Assembly (NCBI GenBank): GCA_014529385.2
Contig: CM043944.1
Coordinates: 81,584,384 to 81,648,383 of the forward strand
From: Adiantum capillus-veneris
Taxonomy: Eukaryota; Streptophyta; Polypodiopsida; Polypodiales; Pteridaceae
DNA: 64,000 nucleotides
Direction of reading: 5' to 3'
A program made the position numbers and the translations under genes. Shown here one piece after another: positions 1 to 14,473 of this stretch (the first letter of the stretch is position 1; the number at the start of each line of letters is the position of its first letter). The notes beneath the pieces were generated by a model. It was not told the DNA's origin and did not search any database. It saw nothing but the letters and a program-made list of their open reading frames with translations.

Positions 1-903
1 GGACCCCATCCCGATCTTGGTATCGACGCGTTGGGGACCTCTTAATTTGTTATAACATAGACATGAAATCCCATTGACATATGTAGAATCCATAAACAAC
101 GTCTTTTTTCCCACATTTAAGAGGCACGACCTCTATTCATAAACCCTGAATATGATATGAGACATAGTCTAAACTAACTAGTAATCTTGTGAAGAGTACG
201 TGACTAATTGGGTCTACCCGTCCTTAGACATAGATATGTTAGGATACTAATCTCTCACTTTCCACACCGCACTCACCTGTTCTTCTTCTTTTTTAATTAC
301 TACCACGTTGTTTTACATATACAAATAATGTTCTTTTATTAATTTCAGTCACAAGTTCTTTCATCCAGCCTTTCAAACAATTCTTTTTCAAACATGGTCT
401 AATGAAGACATTCCTATAATTCAACAAAAATGAATTTTTTAATTATGCTTAAAAGTTTGTTGCTACCCGTGGACTTTCTCTGTCTAACCAACAGAGCCTT
501 TACAAAGGATTAACTTATTCGCTAACCGCAAAACACGCAAACTTCCCTAGTGGCTAACGGCAAGGGAGCATCTCCCTAACCACAAGGTATCCTGCTAATC
601 GCAAGAGACAAAAAGAGAGCTGATAACCTTAGCTTATTCTTCGCTAACCGCAAGTTCCATCTAGAAATAAGATATTCTTTCAACAATTGTTCTCTTTAAG
701 CGATTTCTCAAACATGATTAACAGTCTTCTAATATCTACAGAGACAATTTATCAAACAATAACCATAAATCAAACAATTCTTTCACTACTCTATGAATAT
801 GCTTGTTTCTTGTGATATAATCATGTTTCTTGGATAGTTAAGGGAACTCCTAGACTTGACTTACCAGTCATCATGTATAATGATGCACAATTATAAATTC
901 ATC
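1..903. other. Intergenic sequence with short CTAACCGCAAG-like repeats
   Basis: I see no gene here. At about 519-652 a short motif resembling GCTAACCGCAAG recurs five times with variation (near 520, 551, 576, 594 and 643), partly arranged so that neighbouring copies could pair (for example AAGGGAG followed by CTCCCT). The rest is AT-rich and featureless. It may be the end of a decayed LTR element, but no partner repeat was found in the window. Confidence 0.4.
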
Positions 904-1164
904 TTATCGGATTTGCAACACGTTCAAATATCTCTCGTGGTTGAGGTTGGATGGCTTCGACTTCTTCTGCAGTAAGGCGATACCTCCACTTGAGCTACGT
1001 TTGGAGTAGTTGATGCCTTCCTTTGCACCTTTCTTGGGGATGGAGTGATAGGAGAATCCTTCGAGCTTCGAGTCACTCGCTTCAGGGCCATCGTATTGCA
1101 AAAGAGAAACAAGAGAAAGAGAACTCAAGAACTTGAGGGGCAACACGACGGCGATAGAGAAAGA

Positions 1165-1207
1165 GTTGGCGTTGGAGTTGGAGTTGGAGTTGGAGTTGGA
1201 GTTGGAG
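1165..1207. repeat. GTTGGA hexanucleotide minisatellite
   Basis: About seven tandem copies of GTTGGA/GTTGGC. Because the unit is six bases, the frames that cross it stay open and encode Ser-Asn or Thr-Pro dipeptide repeats on the minus strand. I treat those short frames as repeat artefacts, because nothing else around them resembles a gene. Confidence 0.85.
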
Positions 1208-1239
1208 AAGATTGAGGGTAAGAGCTTGAGCAAGAGAGG

Positions 1240-2586
1240 TTAACACTAGGTTGGTAACCTAACAGGACATAAAAGTGTCCTTTCAGGGTTTTGAAAAAAC
1301 CCTCCAAAACCATAGTAGATCCACTCATTTTGTAAAATCCTTTCATGAGGTTATAGTTCAAGGCCTACTACACATGGAAAAAATAAGAAACTTGTAAAAT
1401 TTCTCATCTTTTAGTCACACCAAGTCTCCAAAGTTGATGGACCAGTACATTTTCATCAAAACAGTCATTTCTTACGTTTTGTTGCATAAAAATAAGATTA
1501 GGGATTTTTGTAGGACTTGAGATAAATTCCCTAGTTAACTTCAATGGGTTGGTGATCACAACATATGATTGCTTCTCACTCTCTATTTTTTGTTTTGCCA
1601 AAATAAATAGGTACAAAAAAGTTGAATTTTCACCATTCTGCAAACCTATCATCAAAGTTTCTATAGCCACGCTCAATACAAATAATTTATGCATGTTTTC
1701 TTAGTTCCCTATTGTCTTTTGGGTTCATAAGGAGCCATGGAGCATGTCAAAAGAATAATACATCTCTTACCAAGGGGAATCTTGGGGACAAAGACGAAGT
1801 GCTAAATACAGCAAACATGAAAAAACTGGGTTCAACATTATGAGTTGTAGAATCCCATAGAAACTATTCAATATCTAGCCAAATTTGATCCTTATGACTA
1901 GATATGGTTACTACCTACAAAATGCATGTAGTTGTCACAAGAAACTAACAATATTGAAAAAGCTATACTTGATATACTAGAATGTTTCGTTTTCTTCTAT
2001 AATTGAAAAAATCAACCATCGTTGTCTACTATGCAAAATAGGGTATTAGGTGCCCCAAAACTCAAGGAATATTAGCTTTATGTTACAATATGCGACATAG
2101 AAAATCAAAAGTGCATTTGGATATCATGAAAGCCACCAAAAAAATCATAGAAGAGCTAAAATTGACTAAAAAACAGGATTTGACAATTTTTGTAATTTGG
2201 TCATAACTTACAACTTTAACATTTATTTCTCCCTAGAAGCATCAGGACATGTTGAGGACTACTAAAGATAGTTCTCTAACATTATAGACCTCACAAACAT
2301 GAATTCTAGAGTGGTATAGTTGCAAAAAGTTGAAAAAAGCCAAAAACAGGACCCGTTTTTTCAAACATTTTAGGTTGTGAAATGTTGTGCAAGGACAAGG
2401 TTAAAGATGGAATTGATATTCCAAAAAAATGTCGAGTTTTTTTCAGCTCATGAGACAACTTTCTAGATAGATAGCACCTCAAAATTCATTTTGAAACTCT
2501 TGACATAATTCAAGGAAAATGGTCACTTAACAGGACATAAAAGTGTCCCAGGACATAAAAGTGTCCCATTACCAACCTAGTGTTAA
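1240..2586. mobile_element. TIR element with TTAA ends, copy 1
   Basis: The element starts TTAACACTAGGTTGGTAA and ends with the reverse complement, TTACCAACCTAGTGTTAA. A nearly identical copy lies at 41983-43311, which fixes both ends. TTAA flanks both copies on both sides, and no longer target duplication lies outside it, so TTAA is either the target duplication (as in the piggyBac superfamily) or part of the inverted repeat. Inside each end lies a small hairpin, GGACATAAAAGTGTCC. This copy has it twice in tandem at the right end (about 2532-2566) and the other copy once. No transposase is visible, only a 96-codon minus-strand frame (1404-1694), so it is non-autonomous. The superfamily is uncertain: the inner ends also read CACTA...TAGTG. 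Confidence 0.85.
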
Positions 2587-2685
2587 GGAAGAGAAGGTAC
2601 CTCTGACTTCAAGGCAAGAGAGCTTCCGCTTTTGAGAACTTGTGTGTGTGTTTTTGAAAGTTAAGGGAGAGGGATCTTTATATAT

Positions 2686-3072
2686 GCTCTCAAGGACAAA
2701 ATCAGAAGCTAAGAATAGCAAAAAGTAGAGAGATAAGTTTGTGCACATTTGCGGCTCTATAAATTAAAAATAATAATAATTTTTTATTATTTTTTATTTT
2801 ATGTTTTACAGACATGCATCTCGATGCGTGATTTGGAGTCTCTAATTTTAGAAAAACCTTGGCTTCCAAGAAAAGAAGCTCTCAAGGACAAAATTAGAAG
2901 CTAAGAATAGCAAAAAGTAGAGAGATAAGTTTGCGCACATTTGTGGCTCTATAAATTTAAAAATAAAAAATAATATTTTTTTTATTTTTTATTTTATGTT
3001 TTTACGAACAGGCATCTCGATGCGTGATTTGGAGTCTCTAATTTTAGAAGAACCTTGGCTTCCAAGAAAAGA
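2686..3072. repeat. Two-copy ~192-bp tandem duplication
   Basis: Two head-to-tail copies, 2686-2877 and 2878-3072, each beginning GCTCTCAAGGACAAAAT and ending CCAAGAAAAGAA. They differ by a few substitutions and by the length of an internal A/T tract. The sharp start immediately right of the TIR element and the high similarity suggest a local duplication. No coding potential is seen. Confidence 0.85.
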
Positions 3073-5880
3073 AGCTCTAAAGTTGACTCACTCCTCTTTA
3101 TTTTCTAAAAATACTCTTTCTTTACTGAAAGTACTCCTCCTACTCCTTCTCTTTTAAAAATACTCCTGCTTTCCTAAAATTACTCTCTCTTTCCTAAAAT
3201 CACTCCTTTCTTACTTAAGGGTTAACTCTTATCTTCAGATACAGTCTTGAGGCTTAAATTTTCCCATATCAACCTATTGTTTTCAAGTGAATAAGGGTGA
3301 TAATTAATAGTTCCAGATTCCGATTTTTTATCCGATCGTTCCGTTGAAACGCTCTATGAATTCACAAAATGTGAGCCTTAAACATTTTTGTAATGTAAAT
3401 GAAATAGTTTTTATTAGAAAAATATTGGGTACATTACAAACCCCCCAAGCACTAACCATTAACAAAAAAAGATCTAGGCAGCACCCGCGATCCAGTAAAG
3501 CCTAAATCATTGGTCCTTTTATCTAAGGCTAAGTGACGCATCTGATCTTAATCTTGTAGTGATGCTCTCATGAGAACATAATACATGAGTCCAATCACAA
3601 TAGCATCTTCCATATGCACAAACAATATTTTCCAGGAAATCAGATTGTACAGGGTCTCCAAGTAGTAAGACTATACAGGGTCTCTATCCTTATATGTCCA
3701 CCATAAAACATCTTCATAATCCAATCCAAAACCATAAATCGTAATCCAGTTTTATCACATGGGTGAGCTCTCCCATTTTTTACAATGTTTACCCATACAT
3801 AAGTGATCTACTACGACCACACCTCACCCCCTTAGCACATAGAGCTAGTTTTGACCTAAAAGGATGGAAAGCAGTATACACATGTACATGAGGCATCCAT
3901 GTCCATCCAAGAGGTTCCATATATCATATGACATCATCCCATCAACTTAACCATGATGTAAAATTGCCCTGCCACTTTGGTCAAACATATCCCATAACAT
4001 CACAAATATGAAAAAAATAACTTTTTGATATTTTTGGGTGCATGTATAACACACAAATGAAAATATTTGATATCAAAAAAATGCATCAAGATCAACCCCA
4101 TAACATATACTAACACCTTATCACATCACTTTTTCCATAAAAGACTTTTGAAAACAACAATGACACAGAAAGAAAGACACCTTATTCATATTTGCCAGTA
4201 CAGTTCAGGTTGACAACCATATACCCCCATATAAGTTTATGGACAACAAAAACTTGAAATCAACTCATCAAGACAAGACATAAAACATATGTGAACCACT
4301 CATCCAACTCACAACATCCTATGATACTCCCTTAGGTAGCACCCCTATACACGTAGGTAACCCCATATAAGGAATGATTAATAACTTACTCTCAGGAAGT
4401 GATATCACTGATCTAAATACATTTATTAGTAATTTTAATCAAGTTTTGATTTGGTTAAGTGGGTTTGTTAATCCAGTGAATCCATATGGTGGTGCTCCAA
4501 GGAGCCTCGGGTCCAAAGTTTTGACTAAGTGCAATGGGTAGCAAGATGTATTTTGGCCATAACTTTTTTCTCTTGCACATGCCTTCCAAGAGAGAAAAGG
4601 TTCTTAATGATATGTTTAATCTCTGGTTTACAGGGTTTGACGTGATTCATAGCGCTTAATGAGAAAAATTTAACCAAGTGTTGTATGTTAACCATAACAC
4701 TTTTCTCATGTAGAATTTTCACATGACTCCCAAGAGAAAAAACATTCTAAATGATGTGCTCAATACCTGGTTAAAAGAGTTTGATGTGATTTATAGCGGT
4801 TTAGGAGATATGACCAAAACAGCGTTCCTATCGCCTACGACGTGAAACAAAAAGCGCTTTTTATGCACATACATGGTCACAAACACCCTGTGTGCAGTAA
4901 TCAGCATGCTAAACATGATGAAACAAGCATGGAGCATCCTTGCACACATCTGGAAAGTCCATACACACCCCCGTACACAAAAAAGCAACCACCGAGAGGA
5001 TAGTTACTCAAAAAACGGAGTAGAGAGAGAAAGAGATGGTGTCTATGGACTTTAGAGCTTCTTACCATGCTTTAGAACTGATTATTGGTTATTGAATGCT
5101 TTTCCACAAGAGAGCATGATGAGAGCTATGTAGAGGTTTTTGCCACGAAGTCATTGAAAAGCGCGTACACCCTGAAAAGAGAAGAAAAGATAGTAAGAGA
5201 GAGAGAGTGTTCTTCTTCTTCTTCTTCCTCTTTTCGCCAACGAGAGAGAATACCTTATAGAGATGGTGATGATAACTTTCACCACTTTATATGATACATA
5301 CGTACTACAGTGCAGTTGTAGACAGAATTGTCGACACCAAAACTGAGCACTCTAGGTCAATTTATATCTCCTCTACCAATGTGGAGTGTTGCTCAAGATC
5401 ACTATGGCGCCTTCTCTCTAGCCAGATATAGCTGCAAGCTTTTAGAAACTTTGCTAAAAATAAGGATTTTTCTTTTGGGTGGTCAACACCCACTACTTTC
5501 CCTAACTTTTACAACAAAATTTGACTAATTGGACAGTATCCCAGAAACTAATAATGTAACCATGACTAAACTAGGCTACATCGTGATGCCCCGACATAAA
5601 TATGACTTTCTCATACTGCCCCACTGTATCGGAGCCAATTTTTATAAAAATAATTTCTTTAAAAATACTGTTCAATCCTGTTTCTTCACCGTATGTCTTC
5701 ATGCGTTTGCACACCTTAACCATTGGGTTACTCTTCATTCTACATTAATTCATGCTTAAGCTCTTACATTTACATAAAAAAAATTTCCTTTTTCTTAGAA
5801 GTACAAATTACTAATTTTCTCTTGTCAACTAACAACATTGCTAACCACTAATTACGATGTTATCTCAAGTTCCGTTGTTT
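3073..5880. other. Intergenic, no gene seen; one old tandem duplication
   Basis: AT-rich sequence without a recognisable gene. At about 4555-4812 there are two strongly diverged tandem copies of a roughly 135-bp unit: each begins with CATAAC, continues with a CCAAGAGA-like block and a GTTTGA(C/T)GTGATT block, and ends near an ATAGCG motif. Short open frames at 4873-5759 show no recognisable domain and look like chance. Confidence 0.4.
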
Positions 5881-6160
5881 CAAGTTCTCTAGATTACCAT
5901 ACTAATATGGCATAGAGAGGGTAGAAAGCACTTTGTTTAACCATAGGTGACTGGAGATCATGCTTACATTTCAAGTTTTGTTCTCTATATTACCAGACTA
6001 ATATGGCATAGAGAGAGAAGAAAGCACTCTCTTTAACCATAGGTGACCAGAGATCATACTTATATTTCAAGTTCCTTCTCTAGATTACCAAACTAATCTG
6101 GCATAGAGAGAGTAGAAAGCACTCTCTTTAACCATAGGTGACTAGAGATCATACTAAAAT
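5881..6160. repeat. Three-copy ~93-bp minisatellite
   Basis: Three consecutive copies at 5881-5971, 5972-6067 and 6068-6160. Each contains CAAGTT, a CTCTAGATTACCA-like block, ACTAATATGGCATAGAGAG and CTTTAACCATAGGTGAC, followed by AGAGATCAT. Copies 2 and 3 are closer to each other than to copy 1. The sequence is non-coding. Confidence 0.85.
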
Positions 6161-7050
6161 AGCATGCATGTTGGATGATGATTAATATCTATGCGTACCC
6201 TTAAACCCTACCAAAAATATCTTTTTCTATTTTTAAGATGCACGAGGTAATTGCCACATAATCACATGCAATTAAGTATTGAAAATTTTTGGAATTAACC
6301 ATTGTATTCAAAGTGGCATTATGATTTACTCTAAAAAGAATGCTCTTATGAAAGGTTCAGAAGTTTTTCTTTAAATTTAAGAAATAGGATTTTTCTTCTT
6401 TCAAAGAGAAAAAGAGAATGTATGTAAGATTTGTTTAGTTATACAAATAATTTAGTACTAATTCTCTCAAGGAGAGTTAAGATTTGAAGGGTATCTCTAT
6501 CTTAATCAAAGGAGTTTTTCCTTGGAACTGAGAATTTCCTTCCAATTAAGGTTATCCCCTCCCCCCCCCCCTTTATCAATTAAAAAGTCCCAAAACCATA
6601 AGCCTCTCCTAGAGCTACATAATTAATTCTCTCCACGGTAGCAAAGATATGCATAAATCCCTTCTTATAGGAAAATTTTTTTAATCATTCATATACTATT
6701 ACATGAGAATTTTTCACTACACTAGCATATACTTCGCAATTTTTTGTACGCTTACACTACCGTGCATGGAAGGGTTTCACTCTTGCATAAGAAATCAAAG
6801 GAAGCTTCTTGATTATTTATCTCAAGATTGCAAGTTGGTGCATTTGAAAGTTTTATGTTTACCATGCATAGATCACACCAAAGGAAAACTCATTGAGAAA
6901 GCATATGCATTATTCATTTCAAGTGTGTCTACTTTCAATTTTGTTTTGCAAATTCAAAGGGAGGAGTAAGGGAATAGCTTCACAGAAGTGATGCCCGTCT
7001 TGCTTGAACATAAACTCCCACCGCTTCCATAGAGATGCTACATGGATGGA
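6161..7050. other. Intergenic, no gene seen
   Basis: AT-rich sequence with a C run near 6553-6571. An 88-codon plus-strand frame at 6703-6969 resembles no family I recognise and lies in plain AT-rich sequence. I do not call it a gene. Confidence 0.3.
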
Positions 7051-7055
7051 AAATG

Positions 7056-7854
7056 TGTTAGGAAATAAGACGTAGCTAAATAGATATTTGAGTAGATTAC
7101 TTAATGGAGAGAGATAGATTTCACACACAAGAGATTATAGAGTAGAGAGAGAGAGAGAGAGTACACACGATATACGTGGTTCACCCAATGTGGGCTACGT
7201 CCACGGGAAAGCAGCCACTCAATGGCTTTAGCACTTCAAAAGAAGAAGTAGTTTACAAAGGGATTAAACCCTTAATAGAGCTCCCGCCTTGCTTCACTCT
7301 CACCACCTCACACTCACCTTGTTGCATCAACTTCACACTATGAAATGTGTGTAGAAATGGCCTCCTTTTATAGGCCAAAAGGGCTGCCCTCTCTTATGAG
7401 AGACAGCCATGTGTAGTCGCCCTTGTGCGAATAAGTCCAAATCGGACCCTCCAATCCGCCCATGTGTGGCCGCCCTTGAGAAGACAAGTCCGCTTTTGAA
7501 TTCGGCCACCGGACACCGGCCATTGACTTCCAACCACCGGCCACCGGCCATTGACTTCCGATCACTGGCCATCGGCCATTGACTACCGGCCACCGGCCAA
7601 CCGACTGGTTGTTTTTCGGCCGCCGTCCGGCCATAATATTCCGGTGAAAAAGAATATTCCGGCGAAAAAAAAGTCTCAGGGGTCTCTGCCCCCGAGGCCT
7701 TTAAAGTTGTCCCTAATTCTTGTCCGTGAAAATTTTGGTTTCCGGTGAGTGATTTTCCTTCACGCACGATGGCTTCTCCTCATAATGGGGGCCTTACAAA
7801 TGTGCGCTTTTACCACAGAAAATTACAAGGGTAAATCAGGCTCCATACTTAACA
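7056..7854 (-). repeat. 3' LTR of the copia element
   Basis: A 799-bp LTR starting (on the minus strand) TGTTAAGTATGG at 7854 and ending at 7056. It contains a GA tract (7143-7162) and a run of GGCCATTGACT / CACCGGCCA minisatellite units (about 7503-7605). The outermost 158 bp at 7697-7854 repeat almost exactly at 10760-10917, with about four differences clustered at the deletion junction and none that I can see beyond it. Confidence 0.9.
7364..7372 (-). promoter_or_regulatory. TATA box of the copia LTR
   Basis: The minus strand reads TATAAAAGG, embedded in a palindrome-like GGCCTATAAAAGGAGGCC context inside the LTR. The position, the motif and the downstream GA-rich leader fit the U3/R transcription start of a copia LTR. 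This is inferred from the motif only. Confidence 0.6.
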
Positions 7855-7872
7855 ATCTCCAACTTGGAGACT
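7855..7872 (-). other. Polypurine tract of the copia element
   Basis: Immediately 5' of the 3' LTR on the minus strand is CCAAGTTGGAGAT, a slightly pyrimidine-interrupted version of the AAGTGGGAGAT tract usual in plant copia elements. It primes plus-strand DNA synthesis. Its position directly against the TGTTAAG LTR start confirms the boundary. Confidence 0.75.
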
Positions 7873-7914
7873 GATCTCCAAACCAAACCTGTGACTGCTT
7901 TCCATTCTGGCTTC

Positions 7915-10757
7915 TTATCCTTGAATGCCGATTGAAGATGAGCAAAAGCTCAACTTCTCCTTGTTGACCACCTTTGTAAACATGTCTGCAGGATTTTCAC
8001 TTGTATGCACCTTTCCTAGCTTTAGTTGTCCCTCTTCCAAAAGAGTGCGTATGAAGTGATATCTCACCTCAATGTGCTTTGTCCTTGAATGAAAGGCTGA
8101 GTTCTTCGCAAGATGGATAGTGCTTTGGCTATCACTGTACAAGACACAATTGTCTTGTTTGAATCCAAGCTCTTCTAAGAATCTGTGAAGCCACATAATT
8201 TCTTTGCTTGCCTCTGTCATTGCTATATCCTCTGCTTCCGTGGTAGAAAGTGAAACCACTTTCTGCAGCTTTGAAGCCCAGCTTACTGTTGTGCCTCCAA
8301 CCGTGAACACATAGCCAGTAGTGCTCCTTCGAGTATCTTTGTCACCTGCCATATCTGCATCAGCATACCCTTCTAGAAAAATATCAGTTCCTCCAAAATA
8401 CAAAGCATTTTTTGTTGTCCCTTTTAGATACCTAAGTATCCACTTCACAGCTTGCCAATGCTCTTTACCTAGGTTGTCCATGAACCTACTCACAACTCCC
8501 GCTGCATGTGCAATGGCTGGCCTTGTCCAGACCATAGCATACATTAGAGAACCTACCGCTGCAGCATATGGAACTTTAGACATATAGGCTATCTCCTCTT
8601 GTGTCTTTGGACACATATCCTTCGTTAGTTTAAAATGACCAGCCAAAGGTGTAGAAACTGGTTTTGCATAAGCATTGCAAACCTTTCTAGTACCTTCTTG
8701 ATGTAATCTTCTTGAGATAGCTTTATTGTCTTCTTCGTCCTGTCCCTTGATATTTTCATACCAAGTATCCTCTTTGCAGCACCTAAATCTTTCATTGAAA
8801 AAGATTTGGACAGCTCCTCTTTTAGGTCTTTGATGTCCTGCATGTTAGCACTTGCAATCAACATGTCATCAACATACAACATTAGGATGATGAATTTCCC
8901 ATCTCCCAAATTCTCCGTGTAGACGAAGTGATCCGAGTTTCATCTTGTGAATCCATGATCCAACATCCATCGATCAAACTTCAAGTACCATTGTCTTGAT
9001 GCTTGCTTTAAACCATACAAGCTCTTCTTTAATCTGCAAACCATTTTCTCCTTACCTTTTACTTCATACCCCTTTGGTTGAAGCATGTAGATTTCCTCCT
9101 CTAAGTCACCGTGAGGGAATGCCGTATTTACATCCATTTGCTCAAGATTTAGATCATGAGCAGCCACAAGGCTTAAGACAAGCCTAATTGAGTTCATTTT
9201 TACAACAGGAGAAAATATTTCATTGAAGTCAATACTTTTCTTTTGAGAAAAAACTTTTACCACAAGCCTAGACTTGTACCTTTTCTTCCCACCTTCTTCT
9301 TCCTTTAGCTTGTACACCCATTTTTTTTGAAGTGCCCGCTTATCTTTAGGCAACTCAACCAACTCCCATGTTTGGTTGCGATGTAGTGATTCCATCTCCA
9401 CTTGCATGCTCTTCGTCCATTCTTCTTTGGATTCATGTTGCATAGCTTCTTCATATGATTCCGGCTCTCCAGAATCTGAGATCAAGAGATGGTTGAAGGA
9501 AGGAACAAACCTTTCTGGAGGTCTACTTGCTCTTGTAGATCTTCGAGGAATAGGTTGAGGCTCATCATTTGGTTGACGTTGTTGCACATTGTCACTGTTT
9601 GCAGTCCTTGAGTCTTCACCGTCCTCAAGCTCCATGTACTCATCACCTGTTTCTTTTGTTTGTTTTCTTTCCAAGTAATCTTTGTACATATTTTGTTCGT
9701 TAAAAATTACATCCCTACTCCTTAATATTTTACCATCTTCAGGATTCCATAGGCAATACCCAAAGTCTCCTTCTCCATAGCCAATGAAGAAACACTTTTT
9801 GGACTTTGCATCTAACTTTGATCTTAGGCTTCTATCTATGTGCATGAAAGCCTCACACCCAAACACTTTGAGAAATGCATAATTCATCGGTTTACCTGTC
9901 CATGCCTCTTCTGGAACTCCCCCATCCAATGTCGTTGAGGGTGACAGATTGATTAAGTACACAGACATACTTACAGCTTCCGCCCAAAGCTCAAGCGGTA
10001 GGCCTGCATGTAGCCGCATGCTTCGTGCTCGTTCCATGATTGTCCTGTTCATCCTTTCCAAAATATCATTTTGTTGAGGTGTCCTTGGGGTTGTCCTTTG
10101 CCTCCGAATGCCATTGCTAGCACAAAAGCTTTCAAAAGCTTGGCTGTAATATTCGCCTCCATTGTCGGATCTGAGGCATTTAACCTTGGTACCTGTTTCA
10201 TTCTCCACAAAGGCTTTCCACCTTTGAAATATGGAAAATACATCGGATTTATTCTTCATGACATAAACCCATGTTTTTCTAGTCGCATCGTCTATGAATG
10301 TTATATAGTACAATGAGCCACCAAGTGATGGTGTACTTGCAGGACCCCAAACATCAGAATGAACCAACTCAAGTTTTTTATTTTTTCTTTCATTTCCTGA
10401 TTTTTGAAATTTTACCCTCTTTTGTTTACCATAAACAAAATCTTCACAGAACTCTAAGTCCACTTCTTTCAAACCTGGTAGAAGCTTCTTTGTTTGAAGG
10501 ATTTGCATTCCTTTGGCACTCATATGCCCAAGTCGGTAGTGCCACACCGCACTGTCAACTTCTGTAGTTGCTGCACAAGCTGAAGGTTGTGTGCTAACAG
10601 TACACAAGTAAAGTGTACCGAATTTTTCACCCTTGGAAACCACCAAAGATCCCTTTGAGATCTTCCACCGTTTGTTTCCGAATGCAATGTTGTGACCTTC
10701 ATCGTCCAATTGTCCTGTAGAGATCAAATTTTTGCGAAGAGAAGGAACATGCCTAAC
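7915..10757 (-). pseudogene. Copia pol (integrase, reverse transcriptase, RNase H), decayed
   Basis: The protein enters in the linker after protease (VRHVPSLRKNLIS at the deletion edge). It continues through the integrase zinc region (WHYRLGH, then CEDFVYGKQ), the DDE core (VHSDVWGP, LRSDNGGEY, and a Glu in ILERMNRT), reverse transcriptase (MDVNTAFPHGDL and the YVDDM catalytic box) and RNase H (YADADMAGD, TEAED, SDSQS), ending near 7915. Three lesions are visible. The second zinc Cys is Phe (CEDF where CEDC is usual). An in-frame TGA at 8940-8942 replaces a probable TGT Cys just before the catalytic YVDDM box. A one-base frameshift lies at about 8670-8690. The closest known type is the TNT1-94 group of plant copia elements. 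It is not functional. Confidence 0.93.
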
Positions 10758-10759
10758 AT

Positions 10760-10917
10760 GCCTTTAAAGGTTCCCCTGATTCTTGTCCGTGAAAATTTTG
10801 GTTTCCGGTGAGTGATTTTCCTTCACGCACGATGGCTTCTCCTCATAATGGGGGCCTTACAAATGTGCGCTTTTACCACAGAAAATTACAAGGGTAAATC
10901 AGGCTCCATACTTAACA
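10760..10917 (-). repeat. 5' LTR remnant of the copia element
   Basis: 158 bp matching 7697-7854 of the complete LTR. The right part is identical as far as I can read; near the junction with pol there are about four mismatches. It lacks the TATA box, so this copy cannot start its own transcript. Confidence 0.9.
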
Positions 10918-10922
10918 AAATG

Positions 10923-13530
<2,608 letters not shown>

Positions 13531-13537
13531 CATGTCA

Positions 13538-14473
13538 TGTCAACAACACGACATAACTCAACAAAGACTTATTTTTTGAGAGTTATGAAATGTTGCGGAT
13601 TATGGTTAGAAACATCATTTGTAATAAGTAGCTAGTCTAGTTGCAAAAGCCAGGGTGCAATGGCACTTCCAGATTCTACATACAAAGCCATTTGACCCAT
13701 TAAACTCTATTTTAGGTTTAAACTATGGTAGCCTTAGTATATAACGTACCTAATTCATTTCATAAAGAGGAATTTTATCATAATCTAGTTTTAAGCTATC
13801 GTCCACTGTGTGTCAAAGAGAAAGAGAGAGAGTGTGAGCTTCTTCCTGACGCTACTCGCCGCTCGTTCATCACATTGGAGATCCGACTACACCACCATGG
13901 TATGCTCGGCAAGAGCTACGTGACAACGACAAGCATTCCTTGTGAAACGGAGTGAACACGCTTGCGCATCCCAAGCTATTTGCGGCTGTAAGTATATCAA
14001 ACAATGTTTGTTTTCTTCTTGCAAGTAGTCATTAGAATTTTAGCGACACATAAGCTACGCATATGTACTCATAGACTTCAGTTTCGGGCACTTCTAAAAT
14101 CTGGCTCTATCTTTGTACGCATTTTCCACAGATGGATTTAGAGAGAGAATTTTGAGTGTAGAGGCTTGGGATAGGTTTATTCTAGTGAGAGGATGTTGTT
14201 CCTTAAGTTTAGTACGATTCAGGTATGGTTTAGTGAGTTTCCTTTCGTTTGTGTGTATGTGGGTTGTGTGGTGTAGTTGAGAGCAATGAGATTCTAGATT
14301 GTGGTTTAGCTAGCCTTCCAGAGTGTTGTATGTGTGGGATGGTCTCAGCCTCTGACAAGCTAAAGAGATTGCCTCCATGCGCCTATCATGTAATCTGTGT
14401 CCTCGATTGACATTATGTTGATCTAGGTTGTGTTGCATGCACTTTATAGGTGTTGTGATTTGCTCCCACAACA
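13538..14473 (+). repeat. Gypsy LTR, family A, third copy (probably a 3' LTR)
   Basis: Full-length, diverged relative of the LTR at 40586-41542: shared blocks include CATAACTCAA, GTTATGAAATG, GGGTGCAATGGCACTTCCAG, TACAAAGCCATTTGACCC, CTACTGTGTGTCA with a GA-rich tract, and TTGGAGATCCGACT. It ends CCCACAACA where the other ends CGTCCAACA. The first bases are shortened and the 7-bp inverted repeat at the start of the other copies is lost. The TATA box seen at 40743 is degraded here. Upstream lies the helicase pseudogene, matching the internal 3' end of the 40586-52485 element. Confidence 0.8.

Larger units (their letters stand above)
7051..10922 (-). mobile_element. Ty1/copia LTR retrotransposon, 5'-deleted
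   Basis: The element runs right to left from 10917 to 7056. Its ends are exact: TG at 7056, CA at 10916-10917, and a perfect 5-bp target duplication AAATG at 7051-7055 and 10918-10922. The 3' LTR is complete, but only the first 158 bp of the 5' LTR remain (10760-10917), joined directly to the middle of pol. The missing 5' LTR remainder, primer site, gag and protease were therefore lost in one internal deletion whose junction shares GCCTTTAAAG with the intact LTR. The protein order, integrase before reverse transcriptase, and the TNT1-94-like sequence place it in Ty1/copia. The intact duplication shows that the deletion happened after insertion. Confidence 0.95.

Noticed and set aside
904-1233. 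Host gene with Ser-Asn or Thr-Pro repeat
   Set aside because: The open frames depend on the hexanucleotide repeat and end within it; no flanking exon-like sequence was found.
1404-1694. 96-codon gene inside the TIR element
   Set aside because: Both copies keep the frame, but most differences between them change the amino acid, there is no domain match, and the frame may be kept simply because the copies are young.
4525-5759. Cluster of small genes
   Set aside because: Short frames without codon bias, motif or splice context in AT-rich repeats.
7333-7767. Trp/Pro-rich protein on the minus strand
   Set aside because: The frame lies entirely inside the copia LTR and its repeats (VNGRWPV) come from the GGCCATTGACT minisatellite.
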